Source: Capsulimonadaceae bacterium (GTDB taxonomy: Bacteria; Armatimonadota; Armatimonadia; Armatimonadales; Capsulimonadaceae). Taken from it: a stretch of DNA of 64,000 bases. Within the stretch, counting starts at the first letter, position 1. Every line of letters starts with the position of its first letter. The notes under the pieces were generated by a model, which saw only the letters and a program-made list of their open reading frames with translations, did no database searches and was not told the origin of the DNA. Shown piece by piece: positions 1 to 9,576 of this stretch. A program made the translations under genes and the position numbers. The stretch covers positions 248,001-312,000 of the forward strand of contig JARLGU010000019.1 in NCBI GenBank assembly GCA_031292625.1, read 5' to 3'.

Positions 1-103
1 ACTTTGAATGTGATTAGACGACTAACCTATGTCAAGCAAGCAGACGATCACGCCTGCTCTTGACCGGTATCGCGAACGCCGAGCCTCGGATAAGGAGGGC
101 AAA

Positions 104-946
104 ATGGCCAGAAGCACCAACGACCGTTCCAAGGCTTTTACTCTGATTGAGCTCTTGATAGTTATCGCAATCATTGCGATATTAGCCGCAATACTATTCC
201 CCGTATTTGCCACCGCTCGCGAAAAGGCGCGGCAAACCCAGTGCGCGAGTAACTTGAAGCAGATTGGTCTGGCGCTCACGCAGTACACGCAAGATTACGA
301 CGAGACAATCATCCAGGGCGGATACAGCGGGTCGTACTACTCCTACCGCTGGTTCCAGATCCTCGATCCCTATATCGGCCAGAAGAGCGCAGGGAACACG
401 GCCGCCAACGGCAACCCCGTGTTTCGCTGTCCGGACGATCCCACATTGGCGGACTGGAGCGGCAGTCAGTTTTACATTGGCTATGCCCTGAACGTCAACG
501 TCACCGGCTACAATGCCCCCGGCAAGCTCCTCTCACAAATTCCGCGCCCCGCCAACACATCGTTCGTGGTGGAAACGGCGCAATGCAATTCCACGTTGCA
601 GGGCAGCGCTGACAATCTTAATCCCGCGAATTGGACGAACTACGTCCAGACCGCGGCGAACGGCAACCGCTCGGGGAGCGATTGGGAATGGTTTCCGCCA
701 GGCGGCTGGAACGGAGGCAACTGCAACTACGCGGCCGTCGCGACCTCAAACGCATGCTACACCAACAACACATGTGATTCGTGGCGTCGTCCCATGGCGC
801 GCCATAGCGGCGGATTGAATGTCGAATATGTGGACGGACACGTCAAATGGATGCAGATCCAGGCGTTCTTAGGCCCAATGACGACAACAAGCGGAGTTTG
901 CGGGTGGCCGTTCGGCGATCCCAACAACTCCTGGCAGAACCAATAA
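104..946 (+). CDS. DUF1559 pseudopilin-like protein
   Basis: 280-aa surface or secreted protein of the DUF1559 family. It has a type IV prepilin-like N-terminus ([20 protein letters not shown]) for prepilin-peptidase cleavage and N-methylation, then the typical [13 protein letters not shown] helix. The C-terminus carries the H-x9-DG signature ([16 protein letters not shown]). I chose ATG 104 because AAGGAGG lies at 92-98; an earlier in-frame ATG at 29 would bury the pilin leader behind 25 residues. The next gene encodes a secreted saccharide-active-looking protein 72 bp downstream, a pairing repeated elsewhere in the window. The family function is not established; a role in substrate capture at the surface is only inference. 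Confidence 0.93.
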   Translation: MARSTNDRSKAFTLIELLIVIAIIAILAAILFPVFATAREKARQTQCASNLKQIGLALTQYTQDYDETIIQGGYSGSYYSYRWFQILDPYIGQKSAGNTAANGNPVFRCPDDPTLADWSGSQFYIGYALNVNVTGYNAPGKLLSQIPRPANTSFVVETAQCNSTLQGSADNLNPANWTNYVQTAANGNRSGSDWEWFPPGGWNGGNCNYAAVATSNACYTNNTCDSWRRPMARHSGGLNVEYVDGHVKWMQIQAFLGPMTTTSGVCGWPFGDPNNSWQNQ

Positions 947-1018
947 CGAACGACGACAGCCACGAGGCGGACGCGAATAACGTCTGCGCTTGACGGCACA
1001 GCGCGTTAAGGATAGACC

Positions 1019-3499
1019 ATGCGAATTAGCTTTACCAACGTGACGACACTCGCGATATCGGTGTTGCTTATGGGAATTTCAATCTCTTTCGCGAAGGCCG
1101 CGGACGGATACCAGTCGATCGCGCCGATCGACTTCGATCACTCCGGCTGGGCTCCAAGCGCGCAGCCTGCCTACGGACCTGCTCTCAGCGGCGCCACGCA
1201 GATTGCGTTAGCCTGGCAAGTCGATGCGGCGCCGGTTCTTGACTCGCCGGCAATCGCATCGAATCTACATGATTTGGCGGCGATTAGGTTCTGGCTGTGG
1301 ATCGACCGCCCGCGCGCCTGGTCTCTGACCGTCCTGCTGCTCGGCTCGCCTGGCGGCTACTATTACGAGAAGGTACCGCTCGATTTCACGGGGTGGAAGC
1401 AGATCGTTCTCAAGCCGTCCACGTTCAGCGAAATGCGAAAACCGGATCCGATCACGTGCACGGGGATCGGCTTCCGCGCCCAGGGATACGGTCAGCCTCC
1501 CATCGGGCCCAACACGATATTCTGGTTAGCCGGCTTCGAAGCTTTGCCTCGACCGGGAACGACGCTGATTCCTCCCGGCAGTCCGGCCAACCTGGATGCA
1601 TGGCAAGGGCTCGCAAAGAGCGGCAATCCGCTCATTGAGCTGATCAATGAGAAATTCAAACAACCGATACCCGACTTCGTTCCTCCGGAAACGGTAACGT
1701 CAGGTTGGAAAATGCGCGGCGTCTCGCAGGATATCGCCCCCATTGCGTATGCGGCTGGCGATCCCGCATCTCCCTACCGCGGACGAGCGGATCTGGTGCA
1801 ACACGTCATCAACGGCATCGATTGGCTCGTCAAGAACGAAAGGCCCGACGGGACATGGTGGAGTCCCGGCAGATATAAAGAAGGCGATCCGAACGTTAAT
1901 CGCTTCACCCTCGGTCCGCTGCTTGACAGCGTCCTATGGCTTCAGCAGGTGCCCGGTCAGAGCGCGATTGGCAAACGATGGGCAACCGCCCTCAAACAGG
2001 CAGTCACATTTCAAAAGGACGCCTACGCCGGCAAGATCGACTGGGACTGGGGCGGGCGGGCGAACGGCCTGTACGTCAACCAGGACGTGTTCTATATGCA
2101 GATTCTCGCACAGTCCGATCTGCTCTGGGCGACTCCAGGCGACAAAGCCGCCGCCCACGAGATGATGGTCAAGACCAGCAAGAATCTGTTGCCCGAAGGC
2201 GGCCTGCACTACATAAGCGATGAAATGGAAGCTCCCGTCTATCATTCGCTCGACCTGCACATCATCGCGCGCTATTACACGCTGACCAGGGACCCCCTCG
2301 CGCTGGAAACGCTGAAAAATACCGTCTCCTATTGGCCGCTCACGCTAACGGCGGAAGGCTATCCTGAGTATTGGAGCGACGTCTGGTGGAAGCAAACCTG
2401 GGGCGACGTGAACCCAACCGGTCTCGTCATCGCGGCAGGCGCAACGGGCGACGCGCGGAACCGCTGGTTGATGTGGCAGGTATTAAAGAGAAAACCCGCC
2501 ACAATCGCCACCCTCGACAGCCTCTATGCCTCGCCCTACTGGCCTGGAACGGACATGGGCACGCCGGTCGACGACAACTATCTCCGGGCCGATAATAACA
2601 TCCGCGGCTATCGCGGCCGGGCGGGCAAGTGGTACTACGGGGTCACGCAGGGACGAGGTCTGCGCAGTAGCTTCGCCGGCGGCTTGATCAGCGCCCCCGA
2701 TTGGCCTGGCGCGCTCGTCTCGGCCTTCCGGGGCGCGCATATCGACATCGTCACTGCCTCCGGGCAGGAGCACGGCCTCTGGTTGTCGCAGCGCGGCGAC
2801 AACGCCTCGATCGCGGTCCATCCAAATGCAACGGCCGCCCTTGGCGTACAGTTCAGCCCGCAAGCAAGCCTGGTGAACGGCATACCGCCGCCGCCAACGC
2901 CGGATAACGACTGGCGTGTCAGCGAGATGTGGACCGCCTCCGCCGACGGCGTGGCCGGCGTAATAACCGCCCGAGCCATCGCCGACACGAAAGCGGACTC
3001 GATCGTCGGCCGCATCAAGCTCGGCCCAGCGCCCGTCATTGCACTCGGGGATAACCTGTGGCGATGCGGAGGGCTGATGATCAAACTTTACCAGCCGTTC
3101 GGCGACGTCACCGTAGCGACCATGGCGGGCTATACGCCGACGCCTCAGTGGCCGGGTCTGCAGATCCGGCAAAGCGCGGGCAGCACGATTAAGGCAGGGA
3201 CGCAATATTCGTATGGCGTCTGGGTCGGACCAGTGAACCAAACGCCGCCGTCCGCTCTGACGGCCGGCGCAAGCGGTTGCGCGGTTGCGGAAATCTGGGC
3301 GAACGGGCGAACGCGATGCGCTTACTACAATCCATCCCAAAATCCGGTGCGCCGGACGGCGCTTGCGGCGACCGGAGCATCCTCCGCGTGGAGCAGTTCA
3401 AGCGAGAACGTGGCCCATGCAACGCTTGCAGCGAGTACGGACGAACTCGTTCTGCGCCCAGGCGAATGCTTACTCGTAGAAAGCGGCGCGTCCAAGTAG
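1019..3499 (+). CDS. Secreted protein with probable alpha-toroid catalytic domain
   Basis: 826-aa exported protein with a Sec-type signal peptide (about residues 1-27, ending near FAKAADG). Residues about 30-190 look like a beta-sandwich, carbohydrate-binding type region (aromatic-rich, FTGWKQIVLKPSTF). Residues about 215-560 are helix-rich with HVINGIDWLVKNERPDGTWW and repeated Trp-rich loops, as in alpha/alpha-toroid polysaccharide lyases and glycosidases. The rest resembles the beta-sandwich that follows such toroids. I cannot assign a named family or catalytic residues. It lies 72 bp after a DUF1559 gene and before a LacI regulator, suggesting a sugar-responsive polysaccharide-use unit. 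Confidence 0.75.
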   Translation: MRISFTNVTTLAISVLLMGISISFAKAADGYQSIAPIDFDHSGWAPSAQPAYGPALSGATQIALAWQVDAAPVLDSPAIASNLHDLAAIRFWLWIDRPRAWSLTVLLLGSPGGYYYEKVPLDFTGWKQIVLKPSTFSEMRKPDPITCTGIGFRAQGYGQPPIGPNTIFWLAGFEALPRPGTTLIPPGSPANLDAWQGLAKSGNPLIELINEKFKQPIPDFVPPETVTSGWKMRGVSQDIAPIAYAAGDPASPYRGRADLVQHVINGIDWLVKNERPDGTWWSPGRYKEGDPNVNRFTLGPLLDSVLWLQQVPGQSAIGKRWATALKQAVTFQKDAYAGKIDWDWGGRANGLYVNQDVFYMQILAQSDLLWATPGDKAAAHEMMVKTSKNLLPEGGLHYISDEMEAPVYHSLDLHIIARYYTLTRDPLALETLKNTVSYWPLTLTAEGYPEYWSDVWWKQTWGDVNPTGLVIAAGATGDARNRWLMWQVLKRKPATIATLDSLYASPYWPGTDMGTPVDDNYLRADNNIRGYRGRAGKWYYGVTQGRGLRSSFAGGLISAPDWPGALVSAFRGAHIDIVTASGQEHGLWLSQRGDNASIAVHPNATAALGVQFSPQASLVNGIPPPPTPDNDWRVSEMWTASADGVAGVITARAIADTKADSIVGRIKLGPAPVIALGDNLWRCGGLMIKLYQPFGDVTVATMAGYTPTPQWPGLQIRQSAGSTIKAGTQYSYGVWVGPVNQTPPSALTAGASGCAVAEIWANGRTRCAYYNPSQNPVRRTALAATGASSAWSSSSENVAHATLAASTDELVLRPGECLLVESGASK

Positions 3500-3511
3500 G
3501 ATGGACGCGCC
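3485..3511 (+). terminator. Hairpin over the stop codon, no U-tract
   Basis: Perfect 9-bp inverted repeat GGCGCGTCC / GGACGCGCC with a 9-nt loop that includes the stop codon of the preceding gene. No T-run follows, so it is a terminator-like or mRNA-protecting hairpin rather than a canonical intrinsic terminator. Confidence 0.45.
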
Positions 3512-3532
3512 TCGACCACGATTCGGCTTCCA

Positions 3533-3541
3533 TGGTATAAT
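3533..3541 (+). promoter_or_regulatory. Extended -10 promoter for the LacI regulator
   Basis: TGGTATAAT is a perfect extended -10 element (TGn plus TATAAT). No good -35 hexamer is visible 16-18 nt upstream. A start near 3548 would give a leader of about 40 nt to the ATG at 3587. Confidence 0.5.
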
Positions 3542-3586
3542 CGGCCTACCGAGCTTGGCGTTCGTTCAGAATTGGGACTGATTGCA

Positions 3587-4603
3587 ATGCGTCGCGAACG
3601 ACCGACGACGATGATGGACATAGCCCGCACCGCGGGCGTGACGGATGCGACGGTATCGAACGTCCTCAACGGCAAAGGGCGCGTATCGCCAGCTGTCCGC
3701 GAGCGCGTCCTTCAAATCGCGCGAGAGATGCGCTACTCCTCAAACGTCTTTGCTCGCGGCCTGAAGACGCGCCGGTCGAACATGATTGGCGTCCTGACGA
3801 GCGCGTTAAGCTCGCACGTTACCACGGGACAGATCGCTGGCGTCGACAATCTTGCGCAGCGACGCGGTTACGGCCTCCTGATTGCCTGCGGCAACGAACA
3901 CGATCCCCCGCGGATGGAAGCCTTCGCCGGACGCGGCGTCGACGGCGTCATCTGGCTCCCTTCGGGAGCCAACTTGCCTGCGGGTCTACACGACATCCTC
4001 CACGCCTCGGGCCTGCCGTATACATATTCCTATCGCGCTCCCGACGATGATCCAGCAGCTTCGGGAGCGATGGTGGATCAGATTGCCGGCGGAGAGATTG
4101 CGGCACGGCGCTTGCTTTCGACGGGGCGGACGAAACTCGCTTTCGCGGCGCCCGCCTCAAACCGGGTGGTCTATCGCGAGCGCTTGGAAGGTTTCGCGAA
4201 TGTCGTCGCCTCTGCCGGGCTCACTCTTCCGTGCGACTACGTACTGACCGGCAACAGTACGCTAACCGAGGATATCAACGCGCTCGCGGAGCGGATCGTG
4301 AACCTGCGCCCGCTCCCTGAAGGCATCTTCGCATGCTGGGATTATGTTGCGATGACCGTCCTGCGCCTCTGCCGGAATCGCGGGATCCGGGTACCGGAAG
4401 ACATGGCTGTCATTGGGTTTGACGACCTTCGCGTCTGTGAAATGACCGAACCTCCCCTCACGTCCATCGTCATGCCGCTCGCCGAATGCGGGAGAACGGC
4501 CGCCACAAAGCTGATCGACTTCCTGGAATGCGGCGAGACCGATTCGCCGGAGCCAGGCGTGGACATCTACCGGCCGTCTCTGGTCGAGCGGGAGTCCGTG
4601 TAG
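3587..4603 (+). CDS. LacI-family transcriptional regulator
   Basis: 338-aa repressor-type regulator. The N-terminal LacI helix-turn-helix and hinge are clear (MDIARTAGVTDATVSNVLNG, then SPAVRERVLQIAREMRYSSN). The periplasmic-binding-like effector domain follows, ending with the family segment IPEDMAVIGFDDLRVCEMTEPPLTSI (written RVPEDM here). ATG 3587 is preferred over TTG 3572, which adds only five residues; neither has a strong Shine-Dalgarno site. It stands between two secreted glycan-active genes and probably controls one or both in response to a sugar; the ligand cannot be read from sequence. Confidence 0.92.
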   Translation: MRRERPTTMMDIARTAGVTDATVSNVLNGKGRVSPAVRERVLQIAREMRYSSNVFARGLKTRRSNMIGVLTSALSSHVTTGQIAGVDNLAQRRGYGLLIACGNEHDPPRMEAFAGRGVDGVIWLPSGANLPAGLHDILHASGLPYTYSYRAPDDDPAASGAMVDQIAGGEIAARRLLSTGRTKLAFAAPASNRVVYRERLEGFANVVASAGLTLPCDYVLTGNSTLTEDINALAERIVNLRPLPEGIFACWDYVAMTVLRLCRNRGIRVPEDMAVIGFDDLRVCEMTEPPLTSIVMPLAECGRTAATKLIDFLECGETDSPEPGVDIYRPSLVERESV

Positions 4604-4696
4604 CCTGCATGGCCGCCCCTCCCGCATGACCGCCGCTTGACGCCCCCCCTCCGCAAAACGCGACAAACATCGAAGAGGCAACATCCGTCAAAACGG

Positions 4697-4748
4697 TTGA
4701 CGAACTCTTCGATCCATGATAAACTACAATTCCTATAGCCTACTATAG
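4697..4748 (+). promoter_or_regulatory. Promoter with duplicated CTATAG operator-like sites
   Basis: TTGACG (4697-4702) and TAAACT (4720-4725) are separated by 17 nt. Directly downstream, around the expected start of transcription, CTATAG occurs twice (4733-4738 and 4743-4748); each is self-complementary, so the pair also forms an inverted repeat. This fits a repressor site controlling the secreted beta-helix gene at 4812, possibly bound by the neighbouring LacI protein. Confidence 0.45.
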
Positions 4749-4811
4749 AGGATTTGCATAGACATCCGGACAGCTCGCTCATCAACAATCGTACAGGACA
4801 GGCGCTTACCC

Positions 4812-6620
4812 ATGACACAACTTTCGCCGATATTATTGCTCGTCGTTCTCGCATCGATCGCATCGGGGCTCGCCTCCGGAGCGCAGGTTCCGGCCGCGCA
4901 GGTGTTCAGCGTGGACACGTACGGCGCAAAGGGCGACGGGCAGTCTGACGACGGTCCCGCCATTCGCAAGGCTGTGGCCGACGCGGTCGCGCTCGGCAAG
5001 CCCGCGACGGTCGTGCTGTCCGCGTCGAAGAGCTATTACCTCGCGTACGACGCCGAGACGCCATTCTTGAAGATCGACTCCGCGCAGGATGTCGTGATCG
5101 ACGGTCAAGGCGCGACCATGCTCCTCCAAGCGCCCGAGAGCGCCGCATTGATCTCCAACTCCCAGCGATGCGCCGTCAAGAATCTGGTCATCGAATACCC
5201 GAAGCTCCCCTACACGCAAGGCACGGTGGTCGCGGTCGACCGCGCTGCCCGCTCGTACGACCTCCGTCTCGATCCCAGCTACGACCTGCCAGCCGCCAGC
5301 CCAGCCGGCAAATGGTGGATCAGCGTGCTTGGCCCTACGGGACACGGGCTCAAGCCGACAATTGGCGACGCCATCTTTCTGGAATCCTGCGCTCCGCTTG
5401 AGGGCGCGGAGCGGACCTATCGCGTAACCGTCAAAGAACCTTGGGCATCCGGCAATCTTGGCAACCTTGCGCCAGGCGACCGGTCGTTTCTGCCGACAAA
5501 CGACGGGGTGAAGGGCCTCAAGCGCGGGGCGGTTTTCGCGGCGGCGCTCAGCGCTGATGCGCTATTCGAGAACCTGACGATCTACTCATCGCCCGGCATG
5601 TGTTTCCATCTCTCTCGCAATACAGGGCGAGTCACGATCCGGGGCTGCGCGATCCGCGTCAAGCCGGGAACCAACCGCGTCATGAGTTCCCGAAGCGACG
5701 GCATTCACTGCGACCAAAACCACGTTGGACCGCTTATTGAGAACTGCACGTTCGAGGGGCTCATGGATGACAGCATCAACATCCACTGCATGGGCTGGCC
5801 GGTTAGCGACGTGAGCGGCGACAGCCAAGTTTCCGTCCACTCGCAGTCGGTCTCGTTCGCCGTCGGGGACAAGGTCCAGGCGTTCGACGCCGAGTCCGGG
5901 GCCATCCTGGGCGAAACGACCATCGCGGCGATCTCCTCCGCAAAAGGCGGACAGGCACTGACGCTCGCGAGCGCAATTCCCGGCATGAAGGCGCTCGCCG
6001 ACGACGGACGCCCGAACACGGTTTTCTACAACCTGAATCTGGCGGGAAACGGCTTCATTATACGTCACAACACATTTCTGCCCCAGCGCCGCTACGCTTG
6101 CCTGATTCGCGCGCACGACGGCGTTATCGAGGACAACACGATCGAGGGCGGCGCGGGGATGGATCTTTCCAATGAGACGGGCAACTTCAACGAGGGGCCA
6201 ATCCCGGACGACGTTATCGTAAGGCGCAACAAGTTCGCGAATAGCCCTGGGATCAAGGTGGAAACGAGCTGCCGCAAGCCGTCCGCGCGCGCGGTCCGCA
6301 ACATACTGCTCGAAGACAACGAGTTCGTGAACATGGTCCGCTGGCCAATCATCATCGGCAACGCGGAGAATATCACGCTGCGAAATACGACGATCCGCTC
6401 GACCGGGCAAGGATCGTTCCCGCCGATCTCGATACGCAATAGCGACACGGTTACGTTCGACGGCTCCCTCGCGATCTCGGATCCGTCGCCCACCCTCCCG
6501 TGCCTGCTGCAACTCGCCGGAGTAACCGACGCCGATGTCGCATCGATCAAGCTGGATTGGAGCAAAGCGACGGTCGACGTCCCGGGGTTAACGCCGGGCC
6601 GGTATGTGTCGAGAAAGTAG
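4812..6620 (+). CDS. Secreted right-handed beta-helix glycosidase, GH110-like
   Basis: 602-aa exported protein with a signal peptide (about residues 1-24). It begins with the pectate-lyase-3 type start FSVDTYGAKGDGQSDDGPAI and continues as a right-handed parallel beta-helix with many Asn/Asp-rich turns (VIEDNTIEGG, NILLEDNEFVN). The segment SDGIHCDQNHVGPLIENCTF leading to GLMDDSINIH (about residues 295-325) resembles the active-site region of GH110 alpha-1,3-galactosidases, where paired aspartates in a MDD motif are functionally important; the MDD pair here is at about residues 319-320. The GH110 link is from motif memory; a generic pectin-active epimerase or lyase is the alternative. Confidence 0.78.
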   Translation: MTQLSPILLLVVLASIASGLASGAQVPAAQVFSVDTYGAKGDGQSDDGPAIRKAVADAVALGKPATVVLSASKSYYLAYDAETPFLKIDSAQDVVIDGQGATMLLQAPESAALISNSQRCAVKNLVIEYPKLPYTQGTVVAVDRAARSYDLRLDPSYDLPAASPAGKWWISVLGPTGHGLKPTIGDAIFLESCAPLEGAERTYRVTVKEPWASGNLGNLAPGDRSFLPTNDGVKGLKRGAVFAAALSADALFENLTIYSSPGMCFHLSRNTGRVTIRGCAIRVKPGTNRVMSSRSDGIHCDQNHVGPLIENCTFEGLMDDSINIHCMGWPVSDVSGDSQVSVHSQSVSFAVGDKVQAFDAESGAILGETTIAAISSAKGGQALTLASAIPGMKALADDGRPNTVFYNLNLAGNGFIIRHNTFLPQRRYACLIRAHDGVIEDNTIEGGAGMDLSNETGNFNEGPIPDDVIVRRNKFANSPGIKVETSCRKPSARAVRNILLEDNEFVNMVRWPIIIGNAENITLRNTTIRSTGQGSFPPISIRNSDTVTFDGSLAISDPSPTLPCLLQLAGVTDADVASIKLDWSKATVDVPGLTPGRYVSRK

Positions 6621-6654
6621 AAGCGCCAGCAGAGTGCAGGGGGATTGCAGTCCG

Positions 6655-9282
6655 CTACTTTTCCCGCACCCGCCGCTGCATATCGTAAAGCAACGTCAGC
6701 GCTTCGAGCGGCGACAGCGTCGACACATCGAGTTGTTCGATTTCGTCGATCACCGGATGGCGCTCGGCTTCGAAGAGCGTTAGCTGCAACCGCTTTTGCG
6801 CGGACTGAATATTGAGCTTGCCTTTGCCGTTTTGACGCGCGTTGCTTTCCAAGCCGCGCAGGATCTCCGTTGCGCGCAGAAGCACCGGGTCCGGGATGCC
6901 GGCAAGGCGCGCGACCTGTATGCCGTAGGACTTGTCTGTCCCGCCGGGCATGATCTTACGCAGCCAGACAATGTGATCCCCTTGTTCTTTCACGGCGATT
7001 CGGTAATTCTTCGCGCCGTCGAGCTGGTTTTCCAGCTCATTGAGCTGATGGTAGTGTGTCGCAAACAGAGTCTTTGCCCCGATTGAGTGCAGACACTCCG
7101 CGATCGCCCACGCCAGCGCGAGACCGTCGTACGTGCTCGTGCCGCGTCCGACTTCGTCGAGGATAACCAGGCTCCGATTTGTCGCATTGTTGATAATGTT
7201 CGCGGTTTCGCTCATCTCAACCATGAATGTCGACTGCCCCGACGCGAGGTCGTCTTGAGCGCCCACGCGCGTGAAAATCCGGTCCACGACGCCAATCCGG
7301 GCGCTGTCGGCGGGGACGAACGACCCCATCTGGGTAAGCAAAACGCAAACGGCGACCTGCCGCAAGAACGTCGATTTACCGGCGGCGTTGGGGCCTGTAA
7401 TGATATGCAGCCGTTGCCGGTCGCCATCCATGTGCGCGTCGTTCGGGACGAACAGCGTTCCGTGGTGTAGTTGTTCGACGACCGGATGGCGGGCGTTATG
7501 GAGGGTAATTTCTAGCGTCTCATCGACCTCGGGCCGCACGAAGCGAAGCTGGGCGGCGGTTTCGGCGAGGCCGGAAAGCACATCGATACGCGCGATGGCT
7601 CCCGCGAGGCGGAGCAGCGGGGCGGACCATTGGTCCGCAACCATTTGCCGGATTTGAACGAAGAGGCTGTACTCGCGTTCGACAATCCGCTCCTCCGCGC
7701 CAAGCACTTGCGCCTCATGCTCCTTGAGCGCTGGCGTGATGAAACGTTCGGCGTTCGCGGTCGTCTGTTTGCGAATGTAGTTCTCGGGCACGGACGCGAG
7801 ATTGGTCTTGCTAACCTCGATATAGTATCCGAAGACGGCGTTGAAGCCCACCTTGAGCGTTCGTATGCCGGTCTTCTGGCGCTCCTCTTCTTCGATCGCC
7901 GCGATAAATTGCTTCCCGCCCGAACGCAGGCCGCGCAGCGCGTCGAGTTCCTCATCGTAACCGTCGCGTATGAGACCGCCTTCGCGCAGCAAGATCGGGG
8001 GTTCGTCGGCGATCGAGCGCCGAAGCTGGTCGCGCAGCTCGCCGGGACATCCGCAAATAACGGCGCGTTCGGCCGAAAGCGTCGTCTCCGGCAAGAGGCG
8101 CGAAAGAGCCGCGGCGACGATCTCCATCTGGTCGAGCGAGACGCGCAGGGCGACCAGATCGCGCGCATTGGCCGCGCCGGAGCAGACGCGGGCGGTGAGG
8201 CGTTCGATATCGGCGACCGCGCGCAGGGCATCGCGAATGTCGCCGCGCAGCAGGCTGTCGCGCGCGAACTCCTCGACGCCGTCGTGACGCGCCCGGATCA
8301 TGCCAACATCCAGGAGCGGCTGGTCGAGCCATTTTCGCAAGAGCCGGCCGCCCATCGACGTGATCGTTCGGTCGAGCACATGGATAAGGCTCTTGGTTTT
8401 AGAGCCGTCGATCTGCGACTGCGTAAGTTCGAGGTTCCGGCGCGTGGCGGCATCGAGCATCATAAACTGGTCGGTGGAGTACGCGCCCATTGTCCGGATG
8501 TGAGTGATTGCGCCGTGGTGAGTCGATCGCACGTAGTTGAGCAGCAGCGCCGCGGCATCGAGCCCTGCCGTGTAATCGTCGCAGCCGAATCCGCGCAGCG
8601 ATTGGGTGCCGAAGTGATCCAGCAGTTGCTGACGGGCAGTGCGGCGCTGATCATTACCGCCGTAGACGGTGATTACGGCGTTCGTGTTCTGACGGATCTC
8701 CTCGACAAGAGCGGGGTCTGCGTCGGGACGCACCAGGCACTCCGAAGGCTGGAGGCGAGCGACCTCCTCCACGACCTTTGAGATCCCCTTGCCGTAGGGG
8801 ATCTCGGTCGCGAGAAACTCGCCGGTGCTGACATCGACCACGCCGACGCCGCTCGGGACGCGTTCGCCGGTAATCGCGGCGACCAGATAGTTGTTGCGAC
8901 GCGCATCCAGCAGCGCATCCTCGACCACGGTTCCGGGGGTGAGGACGCGCGTGACGCGACGCTTCACGAGGCCCTTCGCGAGCTTGGGGTCTTCGACCTG
9001 ATCGCAAAGCGCGACCTTGAACCCGCGCGTGATCAACCTGGCGATATAGCGTTCGACCGCGTGGTAGGGCACTCCCGCCATCGGGATGCGCTGCCCGGCC
9101 TGCTTATCTTCGCGTCCAGTGAGGGTGATCTCGAGTTCGCGGGAAATGATCTCGGCGTCTTCGCCATACGCCTCGAAGAAATCGCCCACTCTCATGAGAA
9201 GAACGATCTCCGGCCGCTCCTCCTTGACCTCGAAGTACTGCCGCATGAGGGGTGTGAGATTGCTGAGGGAAAACTGCGCCAT
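6655..9282 (-). CDS. mutS: DNA mismatch repair protein MutS
   Basis: 875-aa MutS, full length. The mismatch-reading motif is VGDFFEAYGEDA (F35 and E37 correspond to the F-x-E of other MutS proteins). Walker A is GPNAAGKST at about residue 629, followed by DEVGRGTSTYDGLA (Walker B) and FATHYHQL. It recognises base mismatches and small loops and starts repair with MutL; mutL is not in the window. The ATG at 9282 has no Shine-Dalgarno site, but TGCTATAAT lies just upstream (see 9292-9300). The 3' end faces the 3' end of the beta-helix gene. Confidence 0.98.
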   Translation of the reverse strand: MAQFSLSNLTPLMRQYFEVKEERPEIVLLMRVGDFFEAYGEDAEIISRELEITLTGREDKQAGQRIPMAGVPYHAVERYIARLITRGFKVALCDQVEDPKLAKGLVKRRVTRVLTPGTVVEDALLDARRNNYLVAAITGERVPSGVGVVDVSTGEFLATEIPYGKGISKVVEEVARLQPSECLVRPDADPALVEEIRQNTNAVITVYGGNDQRRTARQQLLDHFGTQSLRGFGCDDYTAGLDAAALLLNYVRSTHHGAITHIRTMGAYSTDQFMMLDAATRRNLELTQSQIDGSKTKSLIHVLDRTITSMGGRLLRKWLDQPLLDVGMIRARHDGVEEFARDSLLRGDIRDALRAVADIERLTARVCSGAANARDLVALRVSLDQMEIVAAALSRLLPETTLSAERAVICGCPGELRDQLRRSIADEPPILLREGGLIRDGYDEELDALRGLRSGGKQFIAAIEEEERQKTGIRTLKVGFNAVFGYYIEVSKTNLASVPENYIRKQTTANAERFITPALKEHEAQVLGAEERIVEREYSLFVQIRQMVADQWSAPLLRLAGAIARIDVLSGLAETAAQLRFVRPEVDETLEITLHNARHPVVEQLHHGTLFVPNDAHMDGDRQRLHIITGPNAAGKSTFLRQVAVCVLLTQMGSFVPADSARIGVVDRIFTRVGAQDDLASGQSTFMVEMSETANIINNATNRSLVILDEVGRGTSTYDGLALAWAIAECLHSIGAKTLFATHYHQLNELENQLDGAKNYRIAVKEQGDHIVWLRKIMPGGTDKSYGIQVARLAGIPDPVLLRATEILRGLESNARQNGKGKLNIQSAQKRLQLTLFEAERHPVIDEIEQLDVSTLSPLEALTLLYDMQRRVREK

Positions 9283-9291
9283 GGATGCAGA

Positions 9292-9300
9292 ATTATAGCA
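9292..9300 (-). promoter_or_regulatory. Extended -10 immediately before mutS
   Basis: On the minus strand TGCTATAAT ends 9 nt before the mutS ATG. Transcription starting the usual 6-8 nt downstream of a -10 would begin at or within a few bases of the ATG, giving a leaderless mRNA. No -35 consensus and no Shine-Dalgarno site are visible. Confidence 0.5.
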
Positions 9301-9442
9301 TATTCGGGGATAGGGCGGACGCGAGTTGCGGCGTGCATTAGGACCCGGCGTCCACGAAACAATACAGGCATTCGCGCGTCCTGGCGAGGCTCACGGAAGG
9401 AGGGCATCTTGCCATCAGCCGGCGCGGCCTGGAGCGTGATCG

Positions 9443-9472
9443 GCGGCGGCCGTTTGCGCCATCGGCCGCCGC
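9443..9472. other. GC-rich hairpin in the mutS-rbp intergenic region
   Basis: The 484-bp gap between the divergent mutS and RRM genes holds a perfect 10-bp inverted repeat (GCGGCGGCCG / CGGCCGCCGC) with a 10-nt loop. Apart from this and the promoters on either side I see no gene in the gap. Confidence 0.3.
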
Positions 9473-9541
9473 ACGCGAAAACATGCGATTGGGAGAGGAG
9501 TTGATCGCGTTTCTTACAAGATAATCGATTAGCTAACCCGC

Positions 9542-9570
9542 TTGACAAGTGACGGGTCTTCATTTATAAT
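9542..9570 (+). promoter_or_regulatory. Perfect consensus sigma-70 promoter of the RRM gene
   Basis: TTGACA (9542-9547), exactly 17 nt, then TATAAT (9565-9570). Both hexamers match the housekeeping consensus perfectly, the strongest promoter in the window. Start of transcription is expected near 9577. Confidence 0.85.
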
Positions 9571-9576
9571 TGTTAA

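Noticed and set aside
2483-3340. 285-aa minus-strand frame
   Set aside because: Fully antisense to the secreted protein at 1019-3499, Arg-rich and without recognisable domains; a shadow of GC-rich coding sequence.
5586-6512. 308-aa minus-strand frame
   Set aside because: Antisense to the beta-helix gene and without family features.
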